Below, one piece after another: positions 10,446-19,208 of a stretch of DNA of 64,000 nucleotides (within the stretch, counting starts at the first letter, position 1; every line of letters begins with the position of its first letter). This DNA comes from Candidatus Cloacimonetes bacterium 4572_55 (lineage in GTDB: Bacteria > 4572-55). The position numbers were made by a program, and so were the translations under genes. Where the stretch lies: the NCBI GenBank assembly GCA_002084765.1, contig NBMB01000005.1, forward strand, positions 1 to 64,000. Direction: 5' to 3'. The notes below the pieces were generated by a model. The model worked only from the letters and a program-made list of their open reading frames with translations, was not told where the DNA came from and searched no databases.

Positions 10446-11479
10446 CAAGGACTAACGGCTGTAATAGGTCTCGCGGTACCAGTCTCGGAGTTATAGACAA
10501 AGGATGTGCCGTACGGAATTTCCAAATTATGAGGCAGAATCCCCTCCTCTTTCATCTCGCTGACAGACTTTGGAAAAATTTTCCGATCTTTCCGAAATTC
10601 GTGCGCCAGACGGGTGATTTTCCCAACAATTTGGCGAATATTTTCATTTTGTTTTATAGAGGAAAAAACCTCTCCAGTCTCCGGGTTGATCAGATAAAAT
10701 CCCTGCAATGGATCGGTAATAGGCTGTGCCAGAGAGAGTTCCGACACCGTTTTCGGATAACGCCCGCGCATCTCGTAAAATCGGCGAACATGCCCCGTTA
10801 AATAGCTCATATTTATGTCGATCAACAAAAAACTGATCGAGCGCTCCGCAATATCTCTGGTGTAATCGTCTGTCGCGCTTTGATATATTTCTTGCCACAA
10901 TTCTAAGGATGTGGAAAAATCGCTGCTCTTTTTTGCCGAAAACGCCGCCCATCTTCTACACATTTTTGAGACCTCAGGCGGGACGTCTGGCCGCTCGGAG
11001 GCAAGAGTGAAGTATTGAATTGACAGATCGTATTCTTTCAAGATCAGGTAATAGATAAATCCCGCCTCAAAATATAGCCGCCATGAATCTGGATTATGAG
11101 CGATTCCTTTTTTCAACAACTTGATAGCGAGTTCTGGCTTGCGCGCGTCTTCGGAGATCACCAGGGATCCGAAGACATAGGCGTTGATAAACTGAGGGTC
11201 CAGGTCGGTGATAATGCCGAAAATATGATCTAACCAGATGAATAATTTGTCCCCCAACTTATGCCCGCCGTAATATTGGATCGCTTTTAGCCAGACAACA
11301 TCCGCGGCGACCATATCGTACCCCATGACTGCCTGTTTCAGGAAAACGCCGTTTGGAAAATACGCCATTTCCATGTCGATTCTGACGCGCTCGCGTTCTT
11401 CGTAAAGCGCGTCGTTAAAAATCGTGGTCAAAAAGATGAGGATGATCAGCATGGTGATCATGAAGATCGGCTTTCTCAT
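10445..11479 (-). CDS. Membrane-anchored TPR protein of an ABC exporter operon
   Basis: Protein of 344 residues, function unknown. An N-terminal hydrophobic anchor (residues 5-22) is followed by a helical region with TPR-like repeats (about 85-215, for example LAIKLLKKGIAHNPDSWRLY) and a C-terminal part with two short repeats around GRYPKTVSEL and RKIFPKSVSEM. It is last in a minus-strand operon after an ABC ATPase and permease; its start overlaps the permease stop by 4 bp, which suggests an envelope role with that transporter. No catalytic motif is seen. Confidence 0.75.
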   Translation of the reverse strand: MRKPIFMITMLIILIFLTTIFNDALYEERERVRIDMEMAYFPNGVFLKQAVMGYDMVAADVVWLKAIQYYGGHKLGDKLFIWLDHIFGIITDLDPQFINAYVFGSLVISEDARKPELAIKLLKKGIAHNPDSWRLYFEAGFIYYLILKEYDLSIQYFTLASERPDVPPEVSKMCRRWAAFSAKKSSDFSTSLELWQEIYQSATDDYTRDIAERSISFLLIDINMSYLTGHVRRFYEMRGRYPKTVSELSLAQPITDPLQGFYLINPETGEVFSSIKQNENIRQIVGKITRLAHEFRKDRKIFPKSVSEMKEEGILPHNLEIPYGTSFVYNSETGTARPITAVSP

Positions 11480-12240
11480 TTTAAGTCCCGCCTTTCAAAG
11501 ACCATGATGGCGATCAAAAGCATTGCGAAAATATAGGTTATCGCATAAATTGTGGACAAGAAATAGAAAGATGAATCTATGGGGATTTGATGAACCGCTT
11601 GCGATTTCAGGTCAAAGTAGTCCAAATTTGGGACGAGATAATATAGGGCGTTTGTAAGAAAATGGACAAATTGGGAGTCCAAATGTTGCGTGAGATTTTT
11701 TATGTCCGCGCTCAGATGTCCGATAAAATATATGATAAACGTAAACGTGGCGGAGAGAGCGGGAGAGCTGAATCCAGAGAACATGATCGCCACCGAGGTG
11801 ACGACTGCCAATTTTATATAAATAAAGCAGATTGCAATAAGCAGACCCGCGGTGGGGTTCTGTCCCATCAGCCAAAGATGCGCGTACAGGGTGACGGTCA
11901 TCACCGCGACAATGACCAGGAGAGTTGTCAGCAAACCGAAATATTTTCCTAAGATAAACTGATAGCGATGAACTGGCTTGGAGAGGATGGTGTAGATGGT
12001 CCGCTTATCCAGCTCTTTATAGAGCAAGCCCGCGCCGACAAGTAGGATGATCAGCACGCAAAAAATGGAGATGCTGGCAAGTCCAATATCCTTCATCACC
12101 CTTTCCTGTTGCCCCAACGTGAGTGGGCTGACGACTTCTGAGGCAACGATCAGCAGGAGTCCAAAAATCAATAGGGTGTAGAGAATTTTGTCTCGAGCCG
12201 CCTCTCGAAATGTGTTGATTGCGATCGCCCTAATTTTCAT
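11476..12240 (-). CDS. ABC-2 type transporter permease
   Basis: Integral membrane subunit of 254 residues with about six hydrophobic segments, starting near residue 20. The N-terminal AINTFREAARDKILYTLL and the LDKRTIYTILSKPVHR block are typical of ABC-2 (NatB/CcmB-like) permeases. It is sandwiched between its ATPase, whose 3' end it overlaps by 11 bp, and the TPR protein. The substrate cannot be inferred. Confidence 0.88.
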   Translation of the reverse strand: MKIRAIAINTFREAARDKILYTLLIFGLLLIVASEVVSPLTLGQQERVMKDIGLASISIFCVLIILLVGAGLLYKELDKRTIYTILSKPVHRYQFILGKYFGLLTTLLVIVAVMTVTLYAHLWLMGQNPTAGLLIAICFIYIKLAVVTSVAIMFSGFSSPALSATFTFIIYFIGHLSADIKNLTQHLDSQFVHFLTNALYYLVPNLDYFDLKSQAVHQIPIDSSFYFLSTIYAITYIFAMLLIAIMVFERRDLK

Positions 12241-13168
12241 TTTTTAAAACCTTCTCCAATTGCTGCACAAAGAGGTCTTCCAGCGATGTTTTATGTGGAA
12301 TAATGGAAACAATTTTTGTCGTATGTTTGGTCAGGATGGTCGTCACCCTGTCGATATCGTCCTCGCTACGGAGTATGATCAGGGTATTTTCGCCGCTGTG
12401 GATCATTTTTTCATCGCTTTTCTGCAGCTCATCGTATCCCGCATGAGAAAGCCGCTTGACCGTGATCTCAACTGCCTTGACTGTCGAGGAGAGCATCTCT
12501 TCCAATTTGCCGACGCTAATAACTTTGCCTTTGAAGACGATCCCCACCCGGTCGCAGATCATCTCGACGTCCGATAGGATATGAGAGCTGAAAAAAACCG
12601 TCTTCCCCTGGTCCTTCAGATCAAGGATAATATCTCGCATTTCTTTGCGACCAATGGGGTCCAGACCCGACATCGGCTCGTCCAAAATGACCAGCTTGGG
12701 ATCGTTTATCAGTGCCTGGGCGATACCGATCCGCTGCAGCATCCCTTTTGAAAAATTCCGCAATACCTGATGTCGAGCCTCTGATAAGCCGACAAGTTCC
12801 AGTAAGTTGTTGATCCGCTTCTCCCGATCTACTTTACGGATCTCGAAAAGTTGGGCATAAAAATCGAGTACTTCCAAAGCGGTCAGATAGGTGTAAAAAT
12901 AGGGATTTTCAGGAAGGTAGCCAATATTTCGCTTTGACTCAACGCCGGAAAAGGGCTGGTCAAACATCCTGATTTTTCCCCCATCAGGACGGATCAAGCC
13001 CAGTATGGATTTGATCGTCGTGGTCTTGCCTGAGCCGTTGGGACCGAGGTAGCCAAATATCTCGTTCGGCTCGATTTTGAGATCGACCCCGTTCAGAGCG
13101 GAATAGGGACGATTGAAAAATCCCACGCGGTAGGTTTTTGTTAGACCTTCAATCTCCAAGATAGCCAT
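12230..13168 (-). CDS. ABC transporter ATP-binding protein (NatA-like)
   Basis: ATPase of 312 residues with Walker A GPNGSGKTT (about 43-51), a Q-loop region near YLPENP, signature FSKGMLQRIGIAQAL (canonical LSGGQ replaced by FSKGM, common in this subfamily), Walker B LVILDEP and the H-loop in SSHILSD. The C-terminal 80 residues form the regulatory domain of DrrA/NatA-type ATPases. It is the first gene of the operon, behind a strong promoter-like sequence at 13236-13264. Confidence 0.92.
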   Translation of the reverse strand: MAILEIEGLTKTYRVGFFNRPYSALNGVDLKIEPNEIFGYLGPNGSGKTTTIKSILGLIRPDGGKIRMFDQPFSGVESKRNIGYLPENPYFYTYLTALEVLDFYAQLFEIRKVDREKRINNLLELVGLSEARHQVLRNFSKGMLQRIGIAQALINDPKLVILDEPMSGLDPIGRKEMRDIILDLKDQGKTVFFSSHILSDVEMICDRVGIVFKGKVISVGKLEEMLSSTVKAVEITVKRLSHAGYDELQKSDEKMIHSGENTLIILRSEDDIDRVTTILTKHTTKIVSIIPHKTSLEDLFVQQLEKVLKNEN

Positions 13169-13235
13169 ATCACAAGTTCCTCATATAAAACTCAGCGGTG
13201 CCTCCATGATTGTGGATAATCTCGATTAGAAACAT

Positions 13236-13264
13236 ATTTTATCACAGTTAAAATCAAATGTCAA
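13236..13264 (-). promoter_or_regulatory. Sigma-70-like promoter for the ABC/TPR operon
   Basis: On the minus strand TTGACA (13264-13259) is followed by exactly 17 bases and TAAAAT (13241-13236), nearly the full sigma-70 consensus. It lies about 70 bp upstream of the ATPase start at 13168 and points towards it. Confidence 0.65.
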
Positions 13265-13543
13265 ATGGAAAAGTGGGGGGAATAGAAAAAATGCCAGCAT
13301 TTTTCAGAAAGTGGAAGTGGGAATTCAGTCCCAGATAATTTGCTTTTCAGTATTTTAAAATTTTTTTTTAATAGCATTGATCGAATCCGTTTCATTATTA
13401 TAGATACCACGCCTTTCTGGAGCGATTACGCTGGAAATTTTGATAAATAAGAAAGGGTGCTATCTATGAACTAAATTAATTGATACGAAAGTAAGCGAAT
13501 AGACCGTTATTAGGTTAACTACAAACCAAAATGGAGCTTAAGA
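13265..13543. other. AT-rich intergenic region between divergent genes
   Basis: Spacer between the minus-strand ABC operon promoter and the plus-strand PP2C gene. It is AT-rich, with an A/T run near 13355-13370, and it must contain the promoter for the plus-strand gene. I cannot pick a convincing -35/-10 pair there. No reading frame, repeat copy or RNA gene is recognised. Confidence 0.5.
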
Positions 13544-15379
13544 ATGAAACTTCGCGTTATTCTGATGATGATTCTGCTCTTCGGGGTCGGATCACACACT
13601 TTGATTTTATCCAAATATGTGACTCAAGCCCGGCTGGAAAAACGTCAAGTTCGTACCGGTGGAAAGGTCAAGGCAGGACAGAATCATCTAAATTTTGAAA
13701 AAATAGAGAAAAAAAGTCCGTGTGACTTTGCCGGAATTAAAGTTAATGATGAATTGATAGCTATTAATGATAAAAAGGTTTATAGCGTTGCTGAAGTTGT
13801 TTTAATTTACAACAACTTGCACTTAAACGATATATTGATCTTTCATGTGAACCGCGATGGCGTTGATCTAAAATTCAATGTGAAGCCCCGGTTTTTTCAC
13901 TTTACCCGTCATAATTTAATCATGCAGGGATTTTATATTATTCAATGGCTTTTTATTCCTCTGCAATTGTTTTTGATCTTTTTTTTATGGCGCGATTACC
14001 GGTTTTCAATGCTCACCCGATCCAAATTTATATCCACCTGGACCATCTTGCCGATTCTTGTAGCTTCAACTTTTATACATGGAGTGGATGCATTTCATCT
14101 TCGTCTCATTTTTGGCTTCATGATCGGATCACAATTTACAGTGCTCACCGTATTATTTGTTTTTTTAGGTGCGGATCGCAGTGAAAGCGAGGATCCAAAT
14201 GCTTACACCAGCGCTATTTACGGGATATATTTCGCTCTAATTTTGGTCATGTTTTTATTATCGTCATTGAGCAGTTTTACGTATGCCCATACCGTGTATA
14301 TAATTCCCTTTCCATGCGCCCTGATTGGCATTATTCTTGTAGTAATGTATGAAGGAATCGATAACGTTTTTCTGCAGCGGTATATACCGGAATTGAGGAA
14401 AAATATCTATACCCAAATTTTCTTTTTTATCGTTTGCTGGTCGATCGTATTCGTTGTTATTTTTTTGTTGATTTGGGGAGAATATCCAAAAATTTACTCT
14501 CTGGTTGGGTCGTCTCTCATGATGGGTTTGACGCTTGTGGCTCCTTTCTTAGTGTTCATAATGATTTATGGGCACATGAAACGAAATCTGGAAAAAAGCT
14601 ACGAAATCATTAAAGAGCAGGAATTTCTTCAGCGGGAAATGGACATGGCAAGAACGATCCAAAATCGACTATTGCCCCATTGTCCGGAATTTTTGCTTGG
14701 TATGGAAAGCTGCACTTTCAGTAAACCGGCAATCGATGTTGGCGGCGATTTTTTTGACGTGATCGAATTGGGTAATAGGAAAATTGGTCTGAGCATCGGC
14801 GATGTGTCCGGCAAAGGATTGTCTGCCGCTTTTTACATGACTAGAATCACGGGCATGACTCGGATCCTTGCTGGAATTATGGATAATCCAGGCGAACTAT
14901 TGCAGAAATTAAATGAACATATCAAGATTGATCTGGAGCCGCATGTTTTTATCACCATGCTATATGTCGTGTATGATAAACCCTCACAGAAAATTCAGGT
15001 TGCCCGAGCCGGACACAATCCCTTGCTCTATTATTCGTCCGAGAAGCAGTGTGTCGAAATGATTACACCCTCTGGCGCGGGCTTGGGTGTGCCGCTCTTA
15101 AATGAGTTTTCCGTTGTAGAAAAATCGTTGGCTCTGGATGACTTTCTGGTATTGTACACCGACGGAATAACAGAAGCTATGAATCAGGATGGCGATGAGT
15201 TTGGCGACGATCGGTTGGTCGATCTGGTCAACAAGGCGGATAAAACGTACGCAGCGAACCTGCAAAAACAAATACTCTCCGCCGTCGCTGAGTTCACGGG
15301 TCAAGCCGAACAACATGACGATATGACTTTGCTTGTATTTCGCATAGTGGATCGAGCTGTCCAAAAAACATGTTCATAA
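13544..15379 (+). CDS. PDZ-membrane-SpoIIE/PP2C phosphatase sensor
   Basis: Membrane-bound serine/threonine phosphatase of the RsbU/SpoIIE type, 611 residues. Order of domains: N-terminal membrane segment (about 4-22), a PDZ-like domain (about 35-112, with SPCDFAGIKVNDELIAIN), about seven membrane segments (about 120-345), a short coiled linker, then PP2C (about 360-605). The PP2C metal residues are intact: VGGDFFD (about 398-404), GDVSGKG, YTDGITE and HDDMT. It probably releases an anti-anti-sigma factor in response to a periplasmic or membrane cue (family knowledge). No anti-sigma partner is adjacent. Confidence 0.88.
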   Translation: MKLRVILMMILLFGVGSHTLILSKYVTQARLEKRQVRTGGKVKAGQNHLNFEKIEKKSPCDFAGIKVNDELIAINDKKVYSVAEVVLIYNNLHLNDILIFHVNRDGVDLKFNVKPRFFHFTRHNLIMQGFYIIQWLFIPLQLFLIFFLWRDYRFSMLTRSKFISTWTILPILVASTFIHGVDAFHLRLIFGFMIGSQFTVLTVLFVFLGADRSESEDPNAYTSAIYGIYFALILVMFLLSSLSSFTYAHTVYIIPFPCALIGIILVVMYEGIDNVFLQRYIPELRKNIYTQIFFFIVCWSIVFVVIFLLIWGEYPKIYSLVGSSLMMGLTLVAPFLVFIMIYGHMKRNLEKSYEIIKEQEFLQREMDMARTIQNRLLPHCPEFLLGMESCTFSKPAIDVGGDFFDVIELGNRKIGLSIGDVSGKGLSAAFYMTRITGMTRILAGIMDNPGELLQKLNEHIKIDLEPHVFITMLYVVYDKPSQKIQVARAGHNPLLYYSSEKQCVEMITPSGAGLGVPLLNEFSVVEKSLALDDFLVLYTDGITEAMNQDGDEFGDDRLVDLVNKADKTYAANLQKQILSAVAEFTGQAEQHDDMTLLVFRIVDRAVQKTCS

Positions 15380-15381
15380 CC

Positions 15382-15453
15382 ATTTCATCGCTATGTGACC
15401 TCAGACGCATGGTTCATGGAGTAACTTTCGCCCTCAAATTCGATCTCAACCGT
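15382..15453. repeat. 72-bp direct repeat, left copy
   Basis: Matches 18489-18560 with four mismatches in 72 bases, in the same orientation. Both copies encode, on the minus strand, the last ~20 residues of a cation diffusion facilitator. The pair brackets the TonB receptor and the Cys-rich gene. Confidence 0.85.
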
Positions 15454-15456
15454 AAA
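15391..15456 (-). pseudogene. C-terminal tail remnant of a CDF metal transporter
   Basis: On the minus strand the frame reads FTVEIEFEGESYSMNHASEV and a stop, closely matching the end of the longer remnant at 18498-18821 (TIEIEFEGESCSMNHAAEVA). An in-frame TGA lies just upstream and no further homology is visible, so only the tail survives. It shows that a second CDF-like gene, or a copy of its end, once lay here. Confidence 0.75.
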
Positions 15457-15499
15457 TCATGCCAACCCAAGATAAATCGAGTTGCTGATATCATGCAGA

Positions 15500-15546
15500 G
15501 CGTTCGAAACGCTACTTTGATTTTCTCTCAACAGCGTTTCGAACGC
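15500..15546. terminator. Perfect 14-bp inverted repeat between convergent genes
   Basis: GCGTTCGAAACGCT (15500-15513) and AGCGTTTCGAACGC (15533-15546) form a perfect 14-bp stem with a 19-base loop between the PP2C gene and the convergent TonB receptor. Only a short T stretch follows on the plus strand. It may act as a bidirectional terminator, or mark an old recombination site in this scarred region. Confidence 0.5.
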
Positions 15547-15560
15547 GATTTTAGCTCCAG

Positions 15561-17846
15561 TTAAAATCCGATGCTGGCTTGTAGAATTATATTCCGACCC
15601 GGTTCATGTACCATGAAGCTATCTGGCTGGTTTTTGTATCTCCGGCTTAAATGCTCATAATAATTCCGATCGAAAATATTTTCTACACCGATCATCAGTT
15701 CCAGTGTGCGAAAAACAGTAGCTCCGGCTCTCACAGCAAAAACAGAAAAGCCAGACATCATTGTTTCTCCAAAAGTGTCCGAAATTCGATTCTGATCAGC
15801 CACAACGCGGGCGGATAACTCGCCCCATAAATCGTCGTTATCGAAACGTAAAGCCAAATGGCTTTCCAGTGGGATAACTTCTGGCAGCGGCTCGTCTAAA
15901 TCGTCATTTTGCGCACGGGTGTACGCTATATCCCCCTGGTAACTCAGCCCATGTCCCACGACTCCATTGATCAAAATCTCAAATCCAATCTGGTTGGCAT
16001 TTTCGATATTGTAGAAACGCTTGGCATACTCTGGCGGAGTTCCAGGCATATATAAACGCGGCAATCCGCTATCGACATCCGCGAATATAAAATTTTTCAG
16101 AAGAGAGTAAAAAATGTTGACTTGCACATCGAATCGGTTTCGACGCGCGCCCAATCCTATCTCGATCTGATGATTGATTTCAGGGTTTAAATGAGGGTTG
16201 CCAAAATGCTCATGCGCGTCATAACCGATCGGCAAATGGTTGATATATCGCTCGCCCAAATCCGCTGTTCGGGTACCGCGACCCATGGATAATTTCACCT
16301 CGCCTCCTCCGCTTATTTTGCGCGCAACAGAGATATTTCCGCCTATATTGGTCTCTTCAAATGTAGAAAGTTGCCCGTATTCCTCCAAAAATTGCGGCGA
16401 AGGGTCTTTTATATCCGATGATATCAGATCGATCCTGGCTCCGGCAGTCACCATTGTTCCTGGAGATAATGCAAAGTGCCATTCACTAAAAAATCCCATA
16501 TCCTCAATAGAAGAATCCTGCCACACATAGTCGTCGAAATGCTTCGGAGGATCGAACGTCATTTCACCCATTTTGTATACATCTCGTGTGCGTATGCCAT
16601 CTCGGCGCAGGCGGTAGTAATCAGCCCCCACATAAGCCAAAATGTCTTTGGACACAACCAAGTCGATCTCGCCCCGACCCCCATACGTATCGGCTGTCGC
16701 GTCCGTCACTGCGTGAACTATTTCATAATTTTTCCGATTTGTATTGGACATCACATGAGCCACGTCCGAGCGATAGAGCTTGGCGTTGACGGAAATAATT
16801 CTCGAATTGAGGCACCTCGCTGAATAATCCAAAGCGATAATATCCGTATCGTCAGAATCTGCATCCATAGGCAAAGCCGGATAATCGACATGACCGACAA
16901 AAGATTGGCGCCATGAAACCTGAATGCGATGGTTACGATGAGGCATGAACCCCACTTTTAATGAATAATCCGTCACATCAAAGCTGGATGGCGTTTCATT
17001 ACCAGCACCGGTTTTATAATTTCCGTAATCCTTTACTCCGCCGCCAGCATAAAAATCGATCTTTTTCTCGCCTCCGTACACAGTGATACGACCGCGTCTA
17101 TTATCGCCATTGGTTTCGTATCTGCTTTCTAATTTTCCATGAATGCGAAACGAATCAGTTTGCCGCGGTCGTTTCATTACCAGGTTGACTACTCCGCCCA
17201 TGGCCTGTCCGAACCGGACACTGAACGGACCTTTAACCAGCTCAATTTTTTCCAGGTCTTCCGATTGCACATGAGATGTGGGCGGGTCCATGCGATTCGG
17301 GCACCCCCCAAAACATCGGATACCGCCGTCGAACTGAATATTTAGTTGATCATATTTAAATGATCGGATGACCGGGTCCATGGCAAAATTGCCTTTTTTC
17401 ACAGCACTACAGCCAGGGAGTTTTCTGAAAAATTCGCCAATATCCTTTGGCGTATCTTCATTAAGTCTCACATTGGGTCCAGCGTGATCCTGAGCTCCGG
17501 TTACCAGAATCTCTTCCATCGAAATTGGATCGGGGATTAAGTCGATTGAAACATAACTCGACTGCCCAGAAGAAACAGCGACTCGCTCTTGCTGGGGACC
17601 ATACCCGATCATAGAAACCAAAAGCGTTTGATTGCCCGCAGGAACCGCATTCATGGTAAATTTGCCGTTGTCATCAGTCACCGCGCCGATAGAACTTCCT
17701 TTTAGCGTGATATTTACACGTTGAAGTCGATCAGCGGTTTTGCTATCTTGCACCAACCCCGTAATAATGCCGGGGTCCTGACAAAAAATGACCCCGGGAA
17801 TTGAAAAACTCAGTAATATAAAAGAAAATAGTGCTTTTCTTAGCAT
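15561..17846 (-). CDS. TonB-dependent copper receptor, OprC/NosA-like
   Basis: Outer-membrane receptor of 761 residues. A signal peptide (1-22, ending IFCQ) precedes a CarboxypepD_reg-like beta domain (about 26-108), the TonB plug (about 115-225) and a 22-strand barrel ending in the terminal Phe of SIGF. Within the plug, GGCPNRMDPPTS gives a CxxxM pair (C182, M186). In the barrel, AHVMSN gives HxM (H364, M366). These match the copper site known in Pseudomonas OprC (CxxxM plus HxM about 176 residues later; here 178). GGAGG precedes the ATG. A Cys-rich protein gene lies upstream and CDF remnants flank it, which supports a metal role. Confidence 0.9.
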   Translation of the reverse strand: MLRKALFSFILLSFSIPGVIFCQDPGIITGLVQDSKTADRLQRVNITLKGSSIGAVTDDNGKFTMNAVPAGNQTLLVSMIGYGPQQERVAVSSGQSSYVSIDLIPDPISMEEILVTGAQDHAGPNVRLNEDTPKDIGEFFRKLPGCSAVKKGNFAMDPVIRSFKYDQLNIQFDGGIRCFGGCPNRMDPPTSHVQSEDLEKIELVKGPFSVRFGQAMGGVVNLVMKRPRQTDSFRIHGKLESRYETNGDNRRGRITVYGGEKKIDFYAGGGVKDYGNYKTGAGNETPSSFDVTDYSLKVGFMPHRNHRIQVSWRQSFVGHVDYPALPMDADSDDTDIIALDYSARCLNSRIISVNAKLYRSDVAHVMSNTNRKNYEIVHAVTDATADTYGGRGEIDLVVSKDILAYVGADYYRLRRDGIRTRDVYKMGEMTFDPPKHFDDYVWQDSSIEDMGFFSEWHFALSPGTMVTAGARIDLISSDIKDPSPQFLEEYGQLSTFEETNIGGNISVARKISGGGEVKLSMGRGTRTADLGERYINHLPIGYDAHEHFGNPHLNPEINHQIEIGLGARRNRFDVQVNIFYSLLKNFIFADVDSGLPRLYMPGTPPEYAKRFYNIENANQIGFEILINGVVGHGLSYQGDIAYTRAQNDDLDEPLPEVIPLESHLALRFDNDDLWGELSARVVADQNRISDTFGETMMSGFSVFAVRAGATVFRTLELMIGVENIFDRNYYEHLSRRYKNQPDSFMVHEPGRNIILQASIGF

Positions 17847-17985
17847 GATAAAGCCTCCACTTTATTAGAAAATTGTGCTATTGAAACGGGCGAGCGTATC
17901 CGTTTTCGATGTGGCAATTGGACGCGCCTTATCGACGACGGAATCACCCGAATTTGAAAATAGAGAAATCAAAAAAAAATGAGGA

Positions 17986-18438
17986 TCAAAGGAATCTGGG
18001 GCGGTTTGGAGGCTTATCTAACACGCTTAGAAAAGTATTGCGATATCGGTGATCTTTGGAACTGTTCCACCCGATTATCAACAAAAGAATTTCTGTTGTC
18101 ACTTGAGGAATGCAATACTTGAGAGAAAGCAGATCAATTATGTGTTTGAATTGTGAACAGCAAATAGAGCGTTTCAGCATCTCTCCGGATGGTTTTGATT
18201 GATTCTCACGGCATTCTTTTGTAGATGTTGCTATTTCCTGATTAGGATGGCACTTGATACCACAATTACAGGTATTTTTCGGCATGCCGCTACACCAGCA
18301 GACAATGCGAGGGTTGCTAAAGGCATAAAAACTTCGCGCCAAAGTGAGCAAGCCGGAAATCGGAATCAGTAGCGACAGAACTCCACATAAGGCAAGCGTC
18401 TTTTTGATGCTAAATATTTGTTTTTTATGTTTTTTCAT
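17986..18438 (-). CDS. Cys-rich membrane-anchored protein upstream of the copper receptor
   Basis: Unrecognised protein of 150 residues. One hydrophobic segment (about 13-38) is followed by a cysteine cluster CWCSGMPKNTCNCGIKC (CxC, CxCxxxC spacing) plus His, then ICC and another Cys further on, at least ten Cys in all. A second hydrophobic stretch lies near 118-127. It sits 139 bp upstream of the OprC-like receptor on the same strand, so it may be a periplasmic copper-binding or sensing partner (inference). The gene could be decaying, since the surroundings are full of remnants, but the frame is open throughout. Confidence 0.55.
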   Translation of the reverse strand: MKKHKKQIFSIKKTLALCGVLSLLIPISGLLTLARSFYAFSNPRIVCWCSGMPKNTCNCGIKCHPNQEIATSTKECRENQSKPSGEMLKRSICCSQFKHIIDLLSLKYCIPQVTTEILLLIIGWNSSKDHRYRNTFLSVLDKPPNRPRFL

Positions 18439-18488
18439 TAGGCGTTATCAGGAGCCAGGTTTCTGGAAACAGTCAAATTTTTCGATCA

Positions 18489-18560
18489 ATTTCATCGCTA
18501 TGCGACCTCAGCCGCATGGTTCATGGAGCAACTTTCGCCCTCAAATTCGATCTCAATCGT
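18489..18560. repeat. 72-bp direct repeat, right copy
   Basis: Second copy of the sequence at 15382-15453 (about 94% identical). It covers the 3' end of the longer CDF remnant on the minus strand. Confidence 0.85.
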
Positions 18561-18821
18561 CAAGTGAACTACGCTTCCGGCCGCGGCAAGTTCTCGGATA
18601 TTATTCTTTATTTCAAGCGCGCTCTCACGGCTGCAATCCCGCTCCACGACAGTATGTGTCGTCAGGACATGACGCTCGCCGTCCAACGACCAAATATGCG
18701 TGTGATGGATCAATAAAACTTTTGGGATAGACAGGATTTTCCTTTTGGTTTCCTCAAGATCGACGTCCGGCGGCACGGCTTGGAGGAATAAGGAAAGAGT
18801 CCCTTTCAGATTGACGATAGA
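18498..18821 (-). pseudogene. Truncated cation diffusion facilitator (CzcD/ZitB-like), C-terminal domain only
   Basis: The frame gives about 107 residues that fit the cytoplasmic C-terminal domain of CDF metal exporters: LKGTLSLFLQAVPPDVDLEE, then IHHTHIWSLDGERHVLTTHTVV. The open frame starts after TGA at 18822-18824; a GTG at 18776 could start a 92-residue piece. All six membrane helices are missing, so it cannot transport. The CDF domain binds metal, so a small metal-binding remnant product is conceivable but unlikely. Confidence 0.8.
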
Positions 18822-18824
18822 TCA

Positions 18825-18981
18825 AATTTCGGACGTAATTCGGCAACATAAAAGCCGATATAAGAGATATTTTTCGCGGTGTACATTCAGGGTTCTCGGA
18901 ACCAAAAATGCTTCAATTAAAATACCAAATGAATCGATTAATCTCAATCAAATTTTGTAGTTTCCGTAAAAACTTCCCAAG
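18825..18981. other. Unassigned sequence between broken genes
   Basis: AT-rich stretch between the CDF remnant and repeat copy D. On the minus strand it has no homology I recognise to the missing part of the CDF gene. No RNA or intact frame is recognised. Confidence 0.4.
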
Positions 18982-19043
18982 CCTGGATTATTCGTCATCA
19001 CGGAAATCGGTCCGCAGATTACGCAGATTATCGCAGATTAAGA
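18982..19043 (-). repeat. Dispersed MITE-like repeat, fragment D (inverted)
   Basis: Reverse complement of the right end of copies A and B: it begins CCTGGATTATTCGTCATCACG and runs through CGCAGATTACGCAGATTATC to AGATTAAGA. It stops exactly where the Doc-toxin homology starts, so this is a junction between the repeat and a truncated gene. Confidence 0.8.
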
Positions 19044-19208
19044 TTCGGACATGCCGCAATGGAAATTTTTCTTGTTCTGAACGGAACGGAGGTGTCGGCG
19101 GATACTGATGAACAGGAGCAGATATTTCTGAATCTCGCTTCCGGCGAGATGACCCATGAGGAATTTCTTTTATGGCTTCAGAATAATGTCAGACACAGAA
19201 AAATCTGA
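19044..19208 (+). pseudogene. C-terminal remnant of a Doc/Fic death-on-curing toxin
   Basis: The frame reads FGHAAMEIFLVLNG, then DEQEQIFLNLASGEM and WLQ. It matches the end of Doc-family toxins, where NKR.GHAAMEVFL.LNG and a LASG element are typical. The N-terminal part with the HxFx(D/N)xNKR catalytic motif is replaced by repeat fragment D. About 50 residues remain from ATG 19059. No Phd antitoxin is seen. It overlaps the tail of the truncated guaA frame on the other strand. Confidence 0.65.

Noticed and set aside
15370..15564. Plus-strand 64-residue frame in the CDF tail region
   Set aside because: It is the complement of the CDF remnant and has no family match; the minus strand explains the sequence.
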